This document shows positions 1 through 5,916 of a stretch of DNA of 11,505 bases, piece by piece. Below the pieces are notes generated by a model. The model saw only the letters and a program-made list of their open reading frames with translations. It did not search any database and had not been told where the DNA came from. How positions within the stretch are numbered: the first letter of the stretch is position 1; each line of letters opens with the position of its first letter. The position numbers and the translations under genes were made by a program. The stretch covers positions 1 to 11,505 of the forward strand of contig DAOVMB010000038.1 in the NCBI GenBank assembly GCA_030630905.1, given 5' to 3'. The stretch is from Sedimentisphaerales bacterium (GTDB lineage Bacteria > Planctomycetota > Phycisphaerae > Sedimentisphaerales > Anaerobacaceae).

Positions 1-120
1 AAAACCCTTTTAGCTACCGAAAAAATCTTACTCAATCTCACTTTAAAGTTACTTGTCTTTAGAAAAACGCTTCATCAGGGTGCAGCTTTTTCTTGCAACT
101 ATATTCCAGAGTATTAGTCC

Positions 121-148
121 TTGCGATTATTAGCGATTCTGGTATACT
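121..148 (+). promoter_or_regulatory. Candidate sigma-70-type promoter for the trehalose unit
   Basis: TTGCGA (121-126) and TATACT (143-148) are separated by 16 bases. The -10 element matches consensus at 5 of 6 positions and the -35 at 4 of 6. Transcription would begin near 155, giving a leader of about 70 bases before the trehalose gene at 228. This is seen by eye only. Planctomycetal promoters are poorly described, so confidence is modest. Confidence 0.4.
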
Positions 149-150
149 TA

Positions 151-188
151 GCTTAAGGTTATGCTATTTTTGAAGAGAAAACCTAAGC
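151..188 (+). promoter_or_regulatory. Leader hairpin upstream of the trehalose synthase gene
   Basis: GCTTAAGGTT (151-160) can pair with AACCTAAGC (180-188), giving nine base pairs with one bulged A and a 19-base loop. It would lie at the 5' end of the presumed leader. A run of seven T's follows only some 18 bases later, so it does not look like a simple intrinsic terminator or attenuator. It could be an RNA stabiliser or operator; no function is shown. Confidence 0.25.
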
Positions 189-227
189 CCACACGACTAA
201 TTATACCTTTTTTTGCGCTTTTTCTGA

Positions 228-2417
228 ATGATTATGGGAAGATTGCTTGTCATCGCGAACAGGTTGCCGTTTAGTATCACAAAAAGAACGGGAGAGTTTT
301 ACTACCGTTCGAGCCCAGGGGGACTTGCTACTGGTTTGTCTTCACTGCCCGAATCCTACGAGCGCCTTTGGATGGGATGGACGGGAATAACAAATGAAAA
401 TCTGACTGCCGAGGACAAAGACAAAATCAGAAAAAAACTTGCCGCAAAAAACTGTCTGCCAGTATTTCTCTCCAAAAAGCAAATCGAACAGTACTATCTG
501 GGATTCTGCAACAAAACGCTTTGGCCTCTTTTTCATTACTTCCCAATGCGTACTGTATATGAAGAGCACTTCTGGAAAATATACAAGCAGGTGAACGAGT
601 TCTTTTGCGATGAGGTAATCGCGATCGCCAAACCCGGTGATCGTGTCTGGGTACACGATTATCAGTTAATGCTACTTCCCAAGCTCGTCAGGGAGAAACT
701 CCCAAAACTTGAAATCGGCTTTTTTCTGCACATACCGTGGCCATCGTTTGAGTTGTTTCGTCTTCTACCCTGGCGAGAAGAGATTCTGGACGGTTTGTTG
801 GGAGCCGATCTGATAGGATTCCATACTTACGACTACGTTCGACACTTCCTCAGCAGCGTCTGCAGAATAGTCGGACTTGAGCACACTCTCGGCAATGTAA
901 GTGTCGGCAATCGTCTGGTTAAAATAGATGCATTTCCTATGGGGATTGATTACGAAAAATATTCCAAGGCCACCAACGACACCGGTGTTAAGAAGGAAGT
1001 AGATAAAATACTTGCGAAAGTCGGAAAACGTAAAATCATTATATCTATAGACAGACTGGACTACACCAAGGGTATTATAGAGCGATTGGAGGCTTTCGAT
1101 TTATTCTTGTCTAAAAATCCCGAATACAAGGAAAAAGTCACTTTAATTATGGTGGCTGTCCCATCGCGCACAGGCGTTCAGGACTATAAGACGCTGAGGA
1201 ACAGGATCGAGCAGCTTGTGGGAAGAATCAACGGAGAGCACGGAATGATAGGTTGGATGCCCGTCTGGTATCTTTACAGATTTCTGCCCTTCAAAAGGCT
1301 TACAGCACTGTACGGCGTTGCTGATGTGGCCTTAGTAACACCATTGAGGGATGGAATGAACTTGATAGCGAAAGAGTTCATAGCGACCAAGACTGACGGC
1401 AAAGGTGTTTTGATTATCAGCGAAATGACTGGTGTAGCACGTGAGTTAGGAGAGGCTCTGGTAGTCAATGCAAACAATAAGGCAACAATTGTGCAAGCTA
1501 TTAAAGAAGCCCTTGAAATGCCTCTGTTAGAGCAGGTAGAGCGCAATAGGTTGATGCAGGAAAGGCTTAGACGCTATAATGTTTCAAGATGGAGCAGTGA
1601 TTTTTTAAATGCTCTGACTGACATCAAGGAGACACAGCAAGAGCTTTCCGTCCGGAAGCTGTCTGAAACCGCAAAGAATAGATTAATCAGTGATTACGCC
1701 AAGAGCCGAAAACGGTTGCTACTGCTGGATTATGACGGCACACTTGTCGGCTTCAAAGGCAAGCCTACACAAGCAAAACCGGATGACGAAATTATGAGCC
1801 TGCTACAGAATCTATCGAGCGACCCTAAGAATAGCGTGGTAATAATAAGCGGACGGGACAAATCAACGCTGGAAAAATGGCTTGGCAGTCTTGATGCAGC
1901 GTTAGTTGCTGAGCACGGGGCCTGGATTAAGCAAAGAGGCGAATGCTGGCAATGTACACAGTCTGTTGAAGCTGAATGGAAAGATGCAATTATGCCTATT
2001 CTCGAGCTTTACGCGGATCGAACCGCAGGTTCTTCGGTTGAGGAAAAGGATTTTTCGTTGGTTTGGCACTACCGCGGGGCGGACCCTGAACTTGCCTATC
2101 TCAGAGAGCAGGAACTAAGAGGTACTCTGATGAATCTGACCGAAAACCTCGATGTCGGCGTGTTTGAAGGCAACAAAATCCTTGAAATAAGGGGTGTCGG
2201 TGTGAGCAAGGGCGGAGCCGCTGAATTTTGGACTATAGAACGAGATTGGGATTTTTTGCTAGCGGCAGGTGATGATTATACCGATGAAGAAATGTTTAGT
2301 GCTCTGCCAGATGGGACATATTCCATAAGAGTAGGCTTAAGTATTTCAAAGGCACGGTTCAACGTTGAAACCCCGAACGAGATGAGGTCATTACTCAAAG
2401 AATTAGTAAGGAGTTAG
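228..2417 (+). CDS. otsAB: Bifunctional trehalose-6-phosphate synthase / trehalose-6-phosphate phosphatase (fused OtsA-OtsB)
   Basis: This cytosolic enzyme makes trehalose from NDP-glucose and glucose-6-phosphate through trehalose-6-phosphate. Residues about 4-470 are a GT20 synthase domain with its expected residues: SPGGLA (29-34), Y90 and W99 in the sugar-phosphate site, HDYQ with D144, LHIPWPS with H168, DRLDYTKG with R276 and K281, R314, and RDGMNLIAKEF with D375 and E383. Residues about 490-729 are a HAD-type phosphatase with DYDGT (D501, D503), IISGR (539-543), K661 and GDDYTDEEMF (681-690). Both halves look catalytically complete, and the length fits a two-domain protein. The start is uncertain by two codons: ATG at 228 or at 234, and the second gives the usual MGRLLVIANR beginning. 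No clear Shine-Dalgarno is visible. A GT4 gene follows after one base, so the two are almost certainly co-transcribed. The product could in principle be a related glucoside, but the residues favour trehalose. Confidence 0.95.
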   Translation: MIMGRLLVIANRLPFSITKRTGEFYYRSSPGGLATGLSSLPESYERLWMGWTGITNENLTAEDKDKIRKKLAAKNCLPVFLSKKQIEQYYLGFCNKTLWPLFHYFPMRTVYEEHFWKIYKQVNEFFCDEVIAIAKPGDRVWVHDYQLMLLPKLVREKLPKLEIGFFLHIPWPSFELFRLLPWREEILDGLLGADLIGFHTYDYVRHFLSSVCRIVGLEHTLGNVSVGNRLVKIDAFPMGIDYEKYSKATNDTGVKKEVDKILAKVGKRKIIISIDRLDYTKGIIERLEAFDLFLSKNPEYKEKVTLIMVAVPSRTGVQDYKTLRNRIEQLVGRINGEHGMIGWMPVWYLYRFLPFKRLTALYGVADVALVTPLRDGMNLIAKEFIATKTDGKGVLIISEMTGVARELGEALVVNANNKATIVQAIKEALEMPLLEQVERNRLMQERLRRYNVSRWSSDFLNALTDIKETQQELSVRKLSETAKNRLISDYAKSRKRLLLLDYDGTLVGFKGKPTQAKPDDEIMSLLQNLSSDPKNSVVIISGRDKSTLEKWLGSLDAALVAEHGAWIKQRGECWQCTQSVEAEWKDAIMPILELYADRTAGSSVEEKDFSLVWHYRGADPELAYLREQELRGTLMNLTENLDVGVFEGNKILEIRGVGVSKGGAAEFWTIERDWDFLLAAGDDYTDEEMFSALPDGTYSIRVGLSISKARFNVETPNEMRSLLKELVRS
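2408..2413 (+). promoter_or_regulatory. Shine-Dalgarno of the GT4 gene, inside the end of otsAB
   Basis: AAGGAG lies five bases before the ATG at 2419 and overlaps the last codons of otsAB. It fixes the start of the second gene and suggests that translation of the two proteins is coupled, in keeping with a complex or matched dosage. Confidence 0.75.
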
Positions 2418-2418
2418 T

Positions 2419-3648
2419 ATGTTACGTCTCGAAGATTTCCGGACGATCGTCCCCGATGAAACATTAGCTGAAATCTACAACAGAGCAAGAGGGCTCTACG
2501 GTAAGCATATCGTTCACATTAACTCCACTTACCAGGGTGGCGGCGTTGCCGAGATTCTATATTCTCTTGTGCTGCTTATGAATGACGTTGGGATAAGCAC
2601 CGGCTGGAGAATACTCCATGGAAGTCCGGATTTTTTCAATATCACCAAGAAGTTTCACAATGCTCTGCAAGGAGCGAAACTGAATCTATCCGAACAGAAA
2701 AAATCCCTGTATCTTCAAGTCAACGAGCATTTTTCAAAATTTACGCATCTCCACCATGATTGCGTAATCGTGCACGATCCTCAGCCGCTTCCGCTCATAA
2801 GGTCTTATAAAAAAAGACAGCCCTGGATATGGCGATGCCATATAGACCTGACCAAACCCAATCAGCAATTGTGGGATTTCCTGAAGGGCTTTCTGCTCAA
2901 GTATGACCAAATTGTCATATCAAGCGAAAAGTATATCAAGGACGACCTGCCGGTCGACCAGCGAATTATGTGTCCGGCCATCAATCCGTTGACACTGAAA
3001 AACAAGGAGCTGGATGAAAAGACCATACTGAAATATATAAAGAAGGCCGGGATTCCAACGGATAAGCCGATCATTACCCAAGTCTCAAGACTCGACCCAT
3101 GGAAAGACCCGGAGGGCGTGCTGGAAGTGTTTGTAAGAGTCAAGGAGAAGGTCGATTGTAGATTGGTCTTTTGCTACAATCTGGCCAGTGATGACCCCGA
3201 AGGCGTTCAGATGTACAGCAAGGTTCACCGGAAAGCCAAAAAGTATGAAAACAATGGGGACGTTTTGTTTGTTCTCGGCAACAACGATATCCTGGTCAAT
3301 TCGATCCAGAGATTATCAAGTGTCGTTATACAAAAATCAATAAAAGAAGGTTTTTGCCTCGCTGTTACCGAAGCTCTTTGGAAGGGCACGCCTGTTGTCG
3401 CCTCTAATGCGGGAGGCCTGCCTGCTCAAATCGAGGATTGTAAAAGCGGGTTTTTGCTTTCGCCAAAAGATATAGATGGATTCGCTGATAGAATCATATA
3501 TTTGTTGAAGAATCCCGGCGAAGGTCAAAAAATGGGCCAGTGTGCACGGGAAACGGTCAGACAAAAGTTTCTGATCACACGCCTGCTTTCAGATTACCTC
3601 TATATGTTGAATGACGTATTGAATGGCCCGGCAAACCACCTCGATTGA
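2419..3648 (+). CDS. treT: TreT-like GT4 glycosyltransferase (trehalose synthase family)
   Basis: This is a 409-residue GT-B glycosyltransferase. Its N-terminal half has the TreT signature: HINSTYQGGGVAEIL (33-47), then a region ending FFNITKKFHNALQG (72-85), and HDPQPLPLI (119-127). The C-terminal half has VSRLDPWKDPEGV (222-234) and the GT4 EX7E motif in SIKEGFCLAVTEALWKGTP (E310, E318). Family members such as archaeal TreT join NDP-glucose to glucose to give trehalose directly, in the cytosol and without a phosphate intermediate. Here the gene sits one base behind a complete OtsAB fusion and shares its transcript. The same pairing, a two-domain TPS/TPP plus a GT, is known as a trehalose synthase complex in Thermoproteus tenax, so this protein may be an activating partner rather than an independent enzyme. 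No signal peptide or membrane segment is seen. Family assignment is firm; substrate and partner role are inferred. Confidence 0.82.
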   Translation: MLRLEDFRTIVPDETLAEIYNRARGLYGKHIVHINSTYQGGGVAEILYSLVLLMNDVGISTGWRILHGSPDFFNITKKFHNALQGAKLNLSEQKKSLYLQVNEHFSKFTHLHHDCVIVHDPQPLPLIRSYKKRQPWIWRCHIDLTKPNQQLWDFLKGFLLKYDQIVISSEKYIKDDLPVDQRIMCPAINPLTLKNKELDEKTILKYIKKAGIPTDKPIITQVSRLDPWKDPEGVLEVFVRVKEKVDCRLVFCYNLASDDPEGVQMYSKVHRKAKKYENNGDVLFVLGNNDILVNSIQRLSSVVIQKSIKEGFCLAVTEALWKGTPVVASNAGGLPAQIEDCKSGFLLSPKDIDGFADRIIYLLKNPGEGQKMGQCARETVRQKFLITRLLSDYLYMLNDVLNGPANHLD

Positions 3649-3686
3649 GCCTGACAAGGCCGAAGATTTCCGGGCGGTTAAGTATG

Positions 3687-4997
3687 TTAGGCATGCGTGA
3701 TTTGTTTTGTAAGCTCGTTCAGCAGAGCGTTCATTTTCGGATCGTTGTCCTTGGCCTGATTTATCTTGTTGCAGGCGTGCATCACTGTCGTATGATCACG
3801 TCCTCCCAGGTAGCCGCCAATTTCTTCGAGGCTGTGCCTGGTCAGATTCCTTGCCAGATACATACAAATCTGACGCGGCTCTGTAATGCTCTGGCTTCGC
3901 TTTTTGCTCTGCAAATCTGTAAGGCGAACGTCAAAATGGCTCGTTACCACCTCGGCAATATCAGTAATACTTATGTGTTTGAACGTTGCCTCGATTTGCC
4001 CTTCCATCGCTGTCTGAGCCAGTTCCAGGTCAATTTCCTGGCCGGTTGTCGTTGCTACGGCGTAAATGCTGGTCAAAGCCCCTTCCAGCTCTCTTATATT
4101 CGCTTGCACTTTTCGAGCAATGTATCCGGCTATTTCATCGGAAATATTCAGGCCCCGAACGTGGGCCTTTTTCTGCACGATAGCGACCCTTGTCTCATAG
4201 CTCGGCGGATCAATTCTGGTCACCAGGCCCCAATTGAATCTGCTGATGAGACGCTCCTCAAGCGAAGGAATCTTGCCGGGCGGGCTATCGGCACTAAGAA
4301 TGATTTGTTTGCCGTTGTTATAAAGGGCGTTAAAAGTGTGGAAGAATTCCTCCTGGCTGTGCTCACGTTCCCGCAGAAACTGAACGTCGTCGATTATCAG
4401 CACATCGACGGTGCGAAACTGGCTTTGAAAGCCGGCCAGATTTCCTTCCTCGATCGCCCTTATAAATCTGTTTACGAAATCTTCACAACTCAAAAATTGG
4501 ATGACTGCGTTATTAAGCCTTCGCTGGGCTTCGAAACAGACGGCATGCAAAAGATGGGTCTTTCCCAAACCGGAGCTTCCGTAGATAAATAGCGGATTGT
4601 AAGTATCGCCCGGCGATTGGCTTACAGCAATACAACTGGCGTGAGCAAGCCGGTTGCTCGGGCCAACTACAAAATTATCGAAAGTATAATCAGGATGGAG
4701 TTTGAGGCTGGGCTGATAGCGTCGATCTTCGCTACTGGGTCTTACGGTTGCGTCAACGCTGAAATCCAATGTGACAAGATGGCCGGTTATTTGTTGGGCC
4801 GAACGGGTAAAACTGTTCTTGCAATTATCCTGCAAAAACTGAACGGTTGCCTCATCGGGACAGCCTATTCGGAGTAAGCCGCCGTCGAAATGCAAAACCG
4901 CCAATTTCTCGAACCACTTGCGTGTATTGGCAGGATCAAGTGCTTTTGCACGCTCAAGTATGTCATCGAATATTTCTTCAACTTCCGGAGTTGCCAC
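3687..4997 (-). CDS. dnaA: Chromosomal replication initiator protein DnaA
   Basis: DnaA is the AAA+ ATPase that binds DnaA boxes, melts the origin and loads helicase. With the GTG start at 4997 the protein has 436 residues. Domain I begins at once (EEIFDDILERAKALDPANTR, then KWFEKL), followed by a short variable linker. The AAA+ core has Walker A GSSGLGKT (140-147), Walker B LIIDD (200-204) and the ISRFNWGL arginine-finger segment (R253). Domain IV ends with GGRDHTTVMHA (398-408), which contacts the box DNA. The start was chosen because AAAGGA (5005-5010) stands seven bases before this GTG and because domain I of DnaA normally starts there. The frame stays open to another GTG at 5087, but those extra 30 residues (WMFWWSIAFC and so on) are unlike any DnaA N-terminus. 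Walker A has SS where GV or GP is common. No dnaN, recF or gyrB is adjacent. The gene converges on the GT4 gene with 38 bases between stops. Confidence 0.95.
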   Translation of the reverse strand: MATPEVEEIFDDILERAKALDPANTRKWFEKLAVLHFDGGLLRIGCPDEATVQFLQDNCKNSFTRSAQQITGHLVTLDFSVDATVRPSSEDRRYQPSLKLHPDYTFDNFVVGPSNRLAHASCIAVSQSPGDTYNPLFIYGSSGLGKTHLLHAVCFEAQRRLNNAVIQFLSCEDFVNRFIRAIEEGNLAGFQSQFRTVDVLIIDDVQFLREREHSQEEFFHTFNALYNNGKQIILSADSPPGKIPSLEERLISRFNWGLVTRIDPPSYETRVAIVQKKAHVRGLNISDEIAGYIARKVQANIRELEGALTSIYAVATTTGQEIDLELAQTAMEGQIEATFKHISITDIAEVVTSHFDVRLTDLQSKKRSQSITEPRQICMYLARNLTRHSLEEIGGYLGGRDHTTVMHACNKINQAKDNDPKMNALLNELTKQITHA

Positions 4998-5004
4998 ACC
5001 GCCG

Positions 5005-5010
5005 TCCTTT
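5005..5010 (-). promoter_or_regulatory. Shine-Dalgarno that decides the dnaA start
   Basis: On the minus strand AAAGGA precedes the GTG at 4997 by seven bases. No comparable site stands before the upstream in-frame GTG at 5087. This supports the shorter 436-residue DnaA. Confidence 0.65.
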
Positions 5011-5133
5011 GTGATTCGATGTTCTATGCAAAAAGCAATTGACCACCAGAACATCCATGTTAGAGGATTCCTATTTTTACCCTGCACGAATCATACATAA
5101 TCTTATACTAAATATGTGCAGGAAGATAGCGGA

Positions 5134-5162
5134 AATCTAACAAGAACCGTGAAACTTGTCAA
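5134..5162 (-). promoter_or_regulatory. Candidate dnaA promoter
   Basis: Read on the minus strand, a perfect TTGACA (5162-5157) is followed after 17 bases by TAGATT (5139-5134), which matches the -10 consensus at four positions. Transcription would begin near 5127 and leave a leader of about 130 bases before the GTG at 4997. A 7-bp palindrome lies about ten bases upstream of the -35 element. Confidence 0.5.
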
Positions 5163-5173
5163 AGAAATTTTTC

Positions 5174-5194
5174 TTCCTGTAACAAAAACAGGAA
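5174..5194. promoter_or_regulatory. Inverted repeat upstream of the dnaA promoter
   Basis: TTCCTGT (5174-5180) and ACAGGAA (5188-5194) are exact inverted copies around a 7-base spacer. The site is just upstream of the presumed -35 of dnaA. No T-run follows on either strand, so it reads better as a protein-binding site than as a terminator. The regulator is unknown. Confidence 0.35.
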
Positions 5195-5227
5195 ATTGCA
5201 AATTCTACCAACCGTATCAACTTTCGA

Positions 5228-5247
5228 GATACGAAATACAAGATACG
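5228..5247. repeat. Short degenerate tandem repeat of a GAGATACGAAATAC type
   Basis: GAGATACGA is followed by AATACA and AGATACG, so an ATACGA/ATACAA unit of about 7-8 bases recurs three times. Such short degenerate tandems are common in repeat-rich intergenic DNA. No coding or regulatory role is visible. Confidence 0.35.
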
Positions 5248-5292
5248 TAATATTACTCAGAGAGTAGTCACGGAGATTTTTTGAAATTTCCC

Positions 5293-5321
5293 TCGACATT
5301 TATTCGTTATATTCGTATAAT
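5293..5321 (+). promoter_or_regulatory. Near-consensus sigma-70 promoter facing ftsY
   Basis: TCGACA (5293-5298) and a perfect TATAAT (5316-5321) are separated by exactly 17 bases, so 11 of 12 consensus positions match. It is the best promoter-like sequence I found in the window. The start would be near 5328, over 600 bases before ftsY, with only repeats and a 47-codon frame in between. It overlaps an inverted repeat, GTTATAT (5306-5312) and ATATAAC (5322-5328). AT-richness raises the odds of a chance match. Confidence 0.5.
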
Positions 5322-5334
5322 ATATAACAAAAAT

Positions 5335-5349
5335 AGCATATCGTATGCT
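5335..5349. promoter_or_regulatory. Perfect palindrome just downstream of the strong promoter
   Basis: AGCATA (5335-5340) and TATGCT (5344-5349) are exact inverted copies around TCG. It lies at about +8 to +22 of the presumed transcript from the 5293-5321 promoter, a usual place for a repressor operator. It may also form a small RNA hairpin. Confidence 0.35.
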
Positions 5350-5371
5350 TGTCCTGAGTGGAATAGAAGGG
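5347..5371. repeat. Diverged copy of a CTTGTCCTGAG / GAAGGG intergenic repeat
   Basis: GCTTGTCCTGAG followed by a variable centre and GAAGGG resembles the short intergenic repeat usually seen as CCCTTCGAC with CAGGACAAGC in many repeat-rich bacterial genomes. The centre here (TGGAATA) has decayed, so it no longer forms a clean palindrome. Recognition is from memory and not from a search. Confidence 0.45.
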
Positions 5372-5373
5372 TC

Positions 5374-5455
5374 GTATGTTGTATGTAGAATGTTGAATGG
5401 AGAATTGCGATTAGTCTGAGCCAATAGTAAATAGTAAATCATAATTAGTAAATCC
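5374..5455. repeat. Low-complexity repeat stretch (TATGTTGTATG and AGTAAATAGTAAAT)
   Basis: Two short degenerate tandems follow each other: a GTATGT/GAATGTTGAATG series at about 5374-5400 and a TAGTAAA series at about 5425-5453. They have no open frame of note. They look like decayed simple repeats within the intergenic mosaic. Confidence 0.4.
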
Positions 5456-5511
5456 GGTGGTTCTCCGGCCAAGTAATTTTGCAAAACAAAGCCAATTTCA
5501 ACAGATCTAAA

Positions 5512-5655
5512 ATGAATGTAAACATTTATATACAAGAGGAATATGACGATTTCCGCAGTTTCAGACTGCGAAAAAACAAAGCCAATCGCCGTTCTTTGGC
5601 AGGGAACTCAAAGCACTCCATGGATACGGAACAGCAGCCCTCAAAACAGATTTAA
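5512..5655 (+). other. Small open frame inside the repeat array (47 residues)
   Basis: The ATG at 5512 opens a 47-residue frame starting MNVNIYIQEEYDDF and containing RLRKNKANRRS, ending at TAA 5653-5655. There is no good Shine-Dalgarno and no recognised domain. The peptide is short, basic and hydrophilic. It may be a spurious frame carried by the repeat, yet its phase is kept in neighbouring copies, which is odd for non-coding DNA. It would be transcribed from the strong promoter at 5293-5321. Translation is not supported by anything else seen here. Confidence 0.25.
5554..5570. repeat. Perfect hairpin within the repeat array
   Basis: CGCAGT (5554-5559) and ACTGCG (5565-5570) pair perfectly around TTCAG. 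On the plus strand it is followed by A's and on the minus strand it is not followed by T's, so it is not an intrinsic terminator. It directly abuts the second AAAACAAAGCCAAT copy and may be part of the repeat unit. Confidence 0.45.
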
Positions 5656-5681
5656 CAAAGCCCAATTTTGCAAAACAAAGC

Positions 5682-5704
5682 CAATTTGCCAAATGGCCAA
5701 ATTG
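5682..5704. repeat. Imperfect palindrome joined to the fourth repeat copy
   Basis: CAATTTG (5682-5688) pairs with CAAATTG (5698-5704), and CCA (5689-5691) can pair with TGG (5694-5696) with one bulged C. The left arm is the end of an AAAACAAAGCCAATTT copy, so the repeat and palindrome form one unit. In frame it reads NKANLPNGQIDAK and then stop. Confidence 0.5.
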
Positions 5705-5724
5705 ACGCTAAGTAAGTAATATCA

Positions 5725-5916
5725 ATGGTTTATGGAAATTTTAATGGATCAGGGCAACGTAAAAACAAAGCCAATTCAAAGCCAATTTCAGAATCCCGCC
5801 CTACACCAAAGAAGCGGGAAGAAGAAAGCAGACTTGAAATTATCACAAATACCGATACTATCAGAGTTGAGCCGGAACCGTTTGGAAGCATAAAAGCAGC
5901 TTCTAACGTGAATTAG
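5725..5916 (+). CDS. Doubtful 63-residue basic hydrophilic protein just upstream of ftsY
   Basis: The ATG at 5725 opens a 63-residue frame. The first third carries the RKNKANSKPISES element of the repeat array, followed by a charged stretch (PKKREEESR) and a tail rich in T, E and P. There is no signal peptide, membrane segment or known domain. The stop is 29 bases before ftsY, so it could share its transcript. No Shine-Dalgarno stands at a normal distance from the ATG. I do not recognise it. It may be a chance frame over a repeat, or a small gene into which the repeat has run. Confidence 0.25.
   Translation: MVYGNFNGSGQRKNKANSKPISESRPTPKKREEESRLEIITNTDTIRVEPEPFGSIKAASNVN
5834..5861 (+). promoter_or_regulatory. 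Possible ftsY-proximal promoter
   Basis: TTGAAA (5834-5839) and TACTAT (5856-5861) are 16 bases apart and match consensus at 5 and 4 positions. Transcription would start near 5868, giving a leader of about 78 bases for ftsY. It lies within the doubtful 63-residue frame, which argues mildly against that frame being a gene. Confidence 0.3.

Larger units (their letters stand above)
5483..5788 (+). repeat. Array of AAAACAAAGCCAATTT-type repeats (six copies)
   Basis: Copies are at 5483-5498, 5573-5586, 5654-5669 (one extra C), 5672-5687, 5762-5776 and 5777-5788. The cores at 5491, 5581, 5680 and 5770 (first base of GCC) are 90, 99 and 90 bases apart, all multiples of three. In one continuous frame they therefore encode QNKANF, RKNKANR, QNKANL and RKNKANS. 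That frame is broken only by TAA at 5653 and 5713 between 5452 and 5916. The sequence between copies is unrelated except in a short core, so this is neither a simple tandem nor CRISPR. Two hairpins lie inside. I recall similar intergenic repeats in Phycisphaerae genomes. Whether the unit is mobile, structural or translated is unknown. Confidence 0.7.

Noticed and set aside
1..117. C-terminal tail of an upstream plus-strand gene (frame open from base 1 to TAG at 115-117)
   Set aside because: Thirty-eight codons can be open by chance, the peptide is not recognisable and base composition gives no support. It cannot be excluded without upstream sequence.
3649..3686. Bidirectional terminator between the GT4 gene and dnaA
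   Set aside because: Only a four-pair stem (GCCT/AGGC) is visible and no T-run follows on either strand.
3645..4592. 315-residue plus-strand frame opposite dnaA
   Set aside because: It lies antisense to the conserved DnaA core and its translation has no recognisable domain; it is a shadow of dnaA.
5554..5576. Intrinsic terminator at the CGCAGT/ACTGCG hairpin
   Set aside because: The stem is followed by A's on the plus strand, and on the minus strand the T's precede rather than follow the stem.
5483..5788. CRISPR array
   Set aside because: Repeat cores are only 12-16 bases, spacings are 90-99 bases or adjacent, the sequence between includes other repeat parts, and no cas gene is present.
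5483..5788. Insertion sequence or MITE with terminal inverted repeats
   Set aside because: No matching terminal inverted repeats, no target-site duplication that I can see, and no transposase. The palindromes are internal and unrelated to each other.
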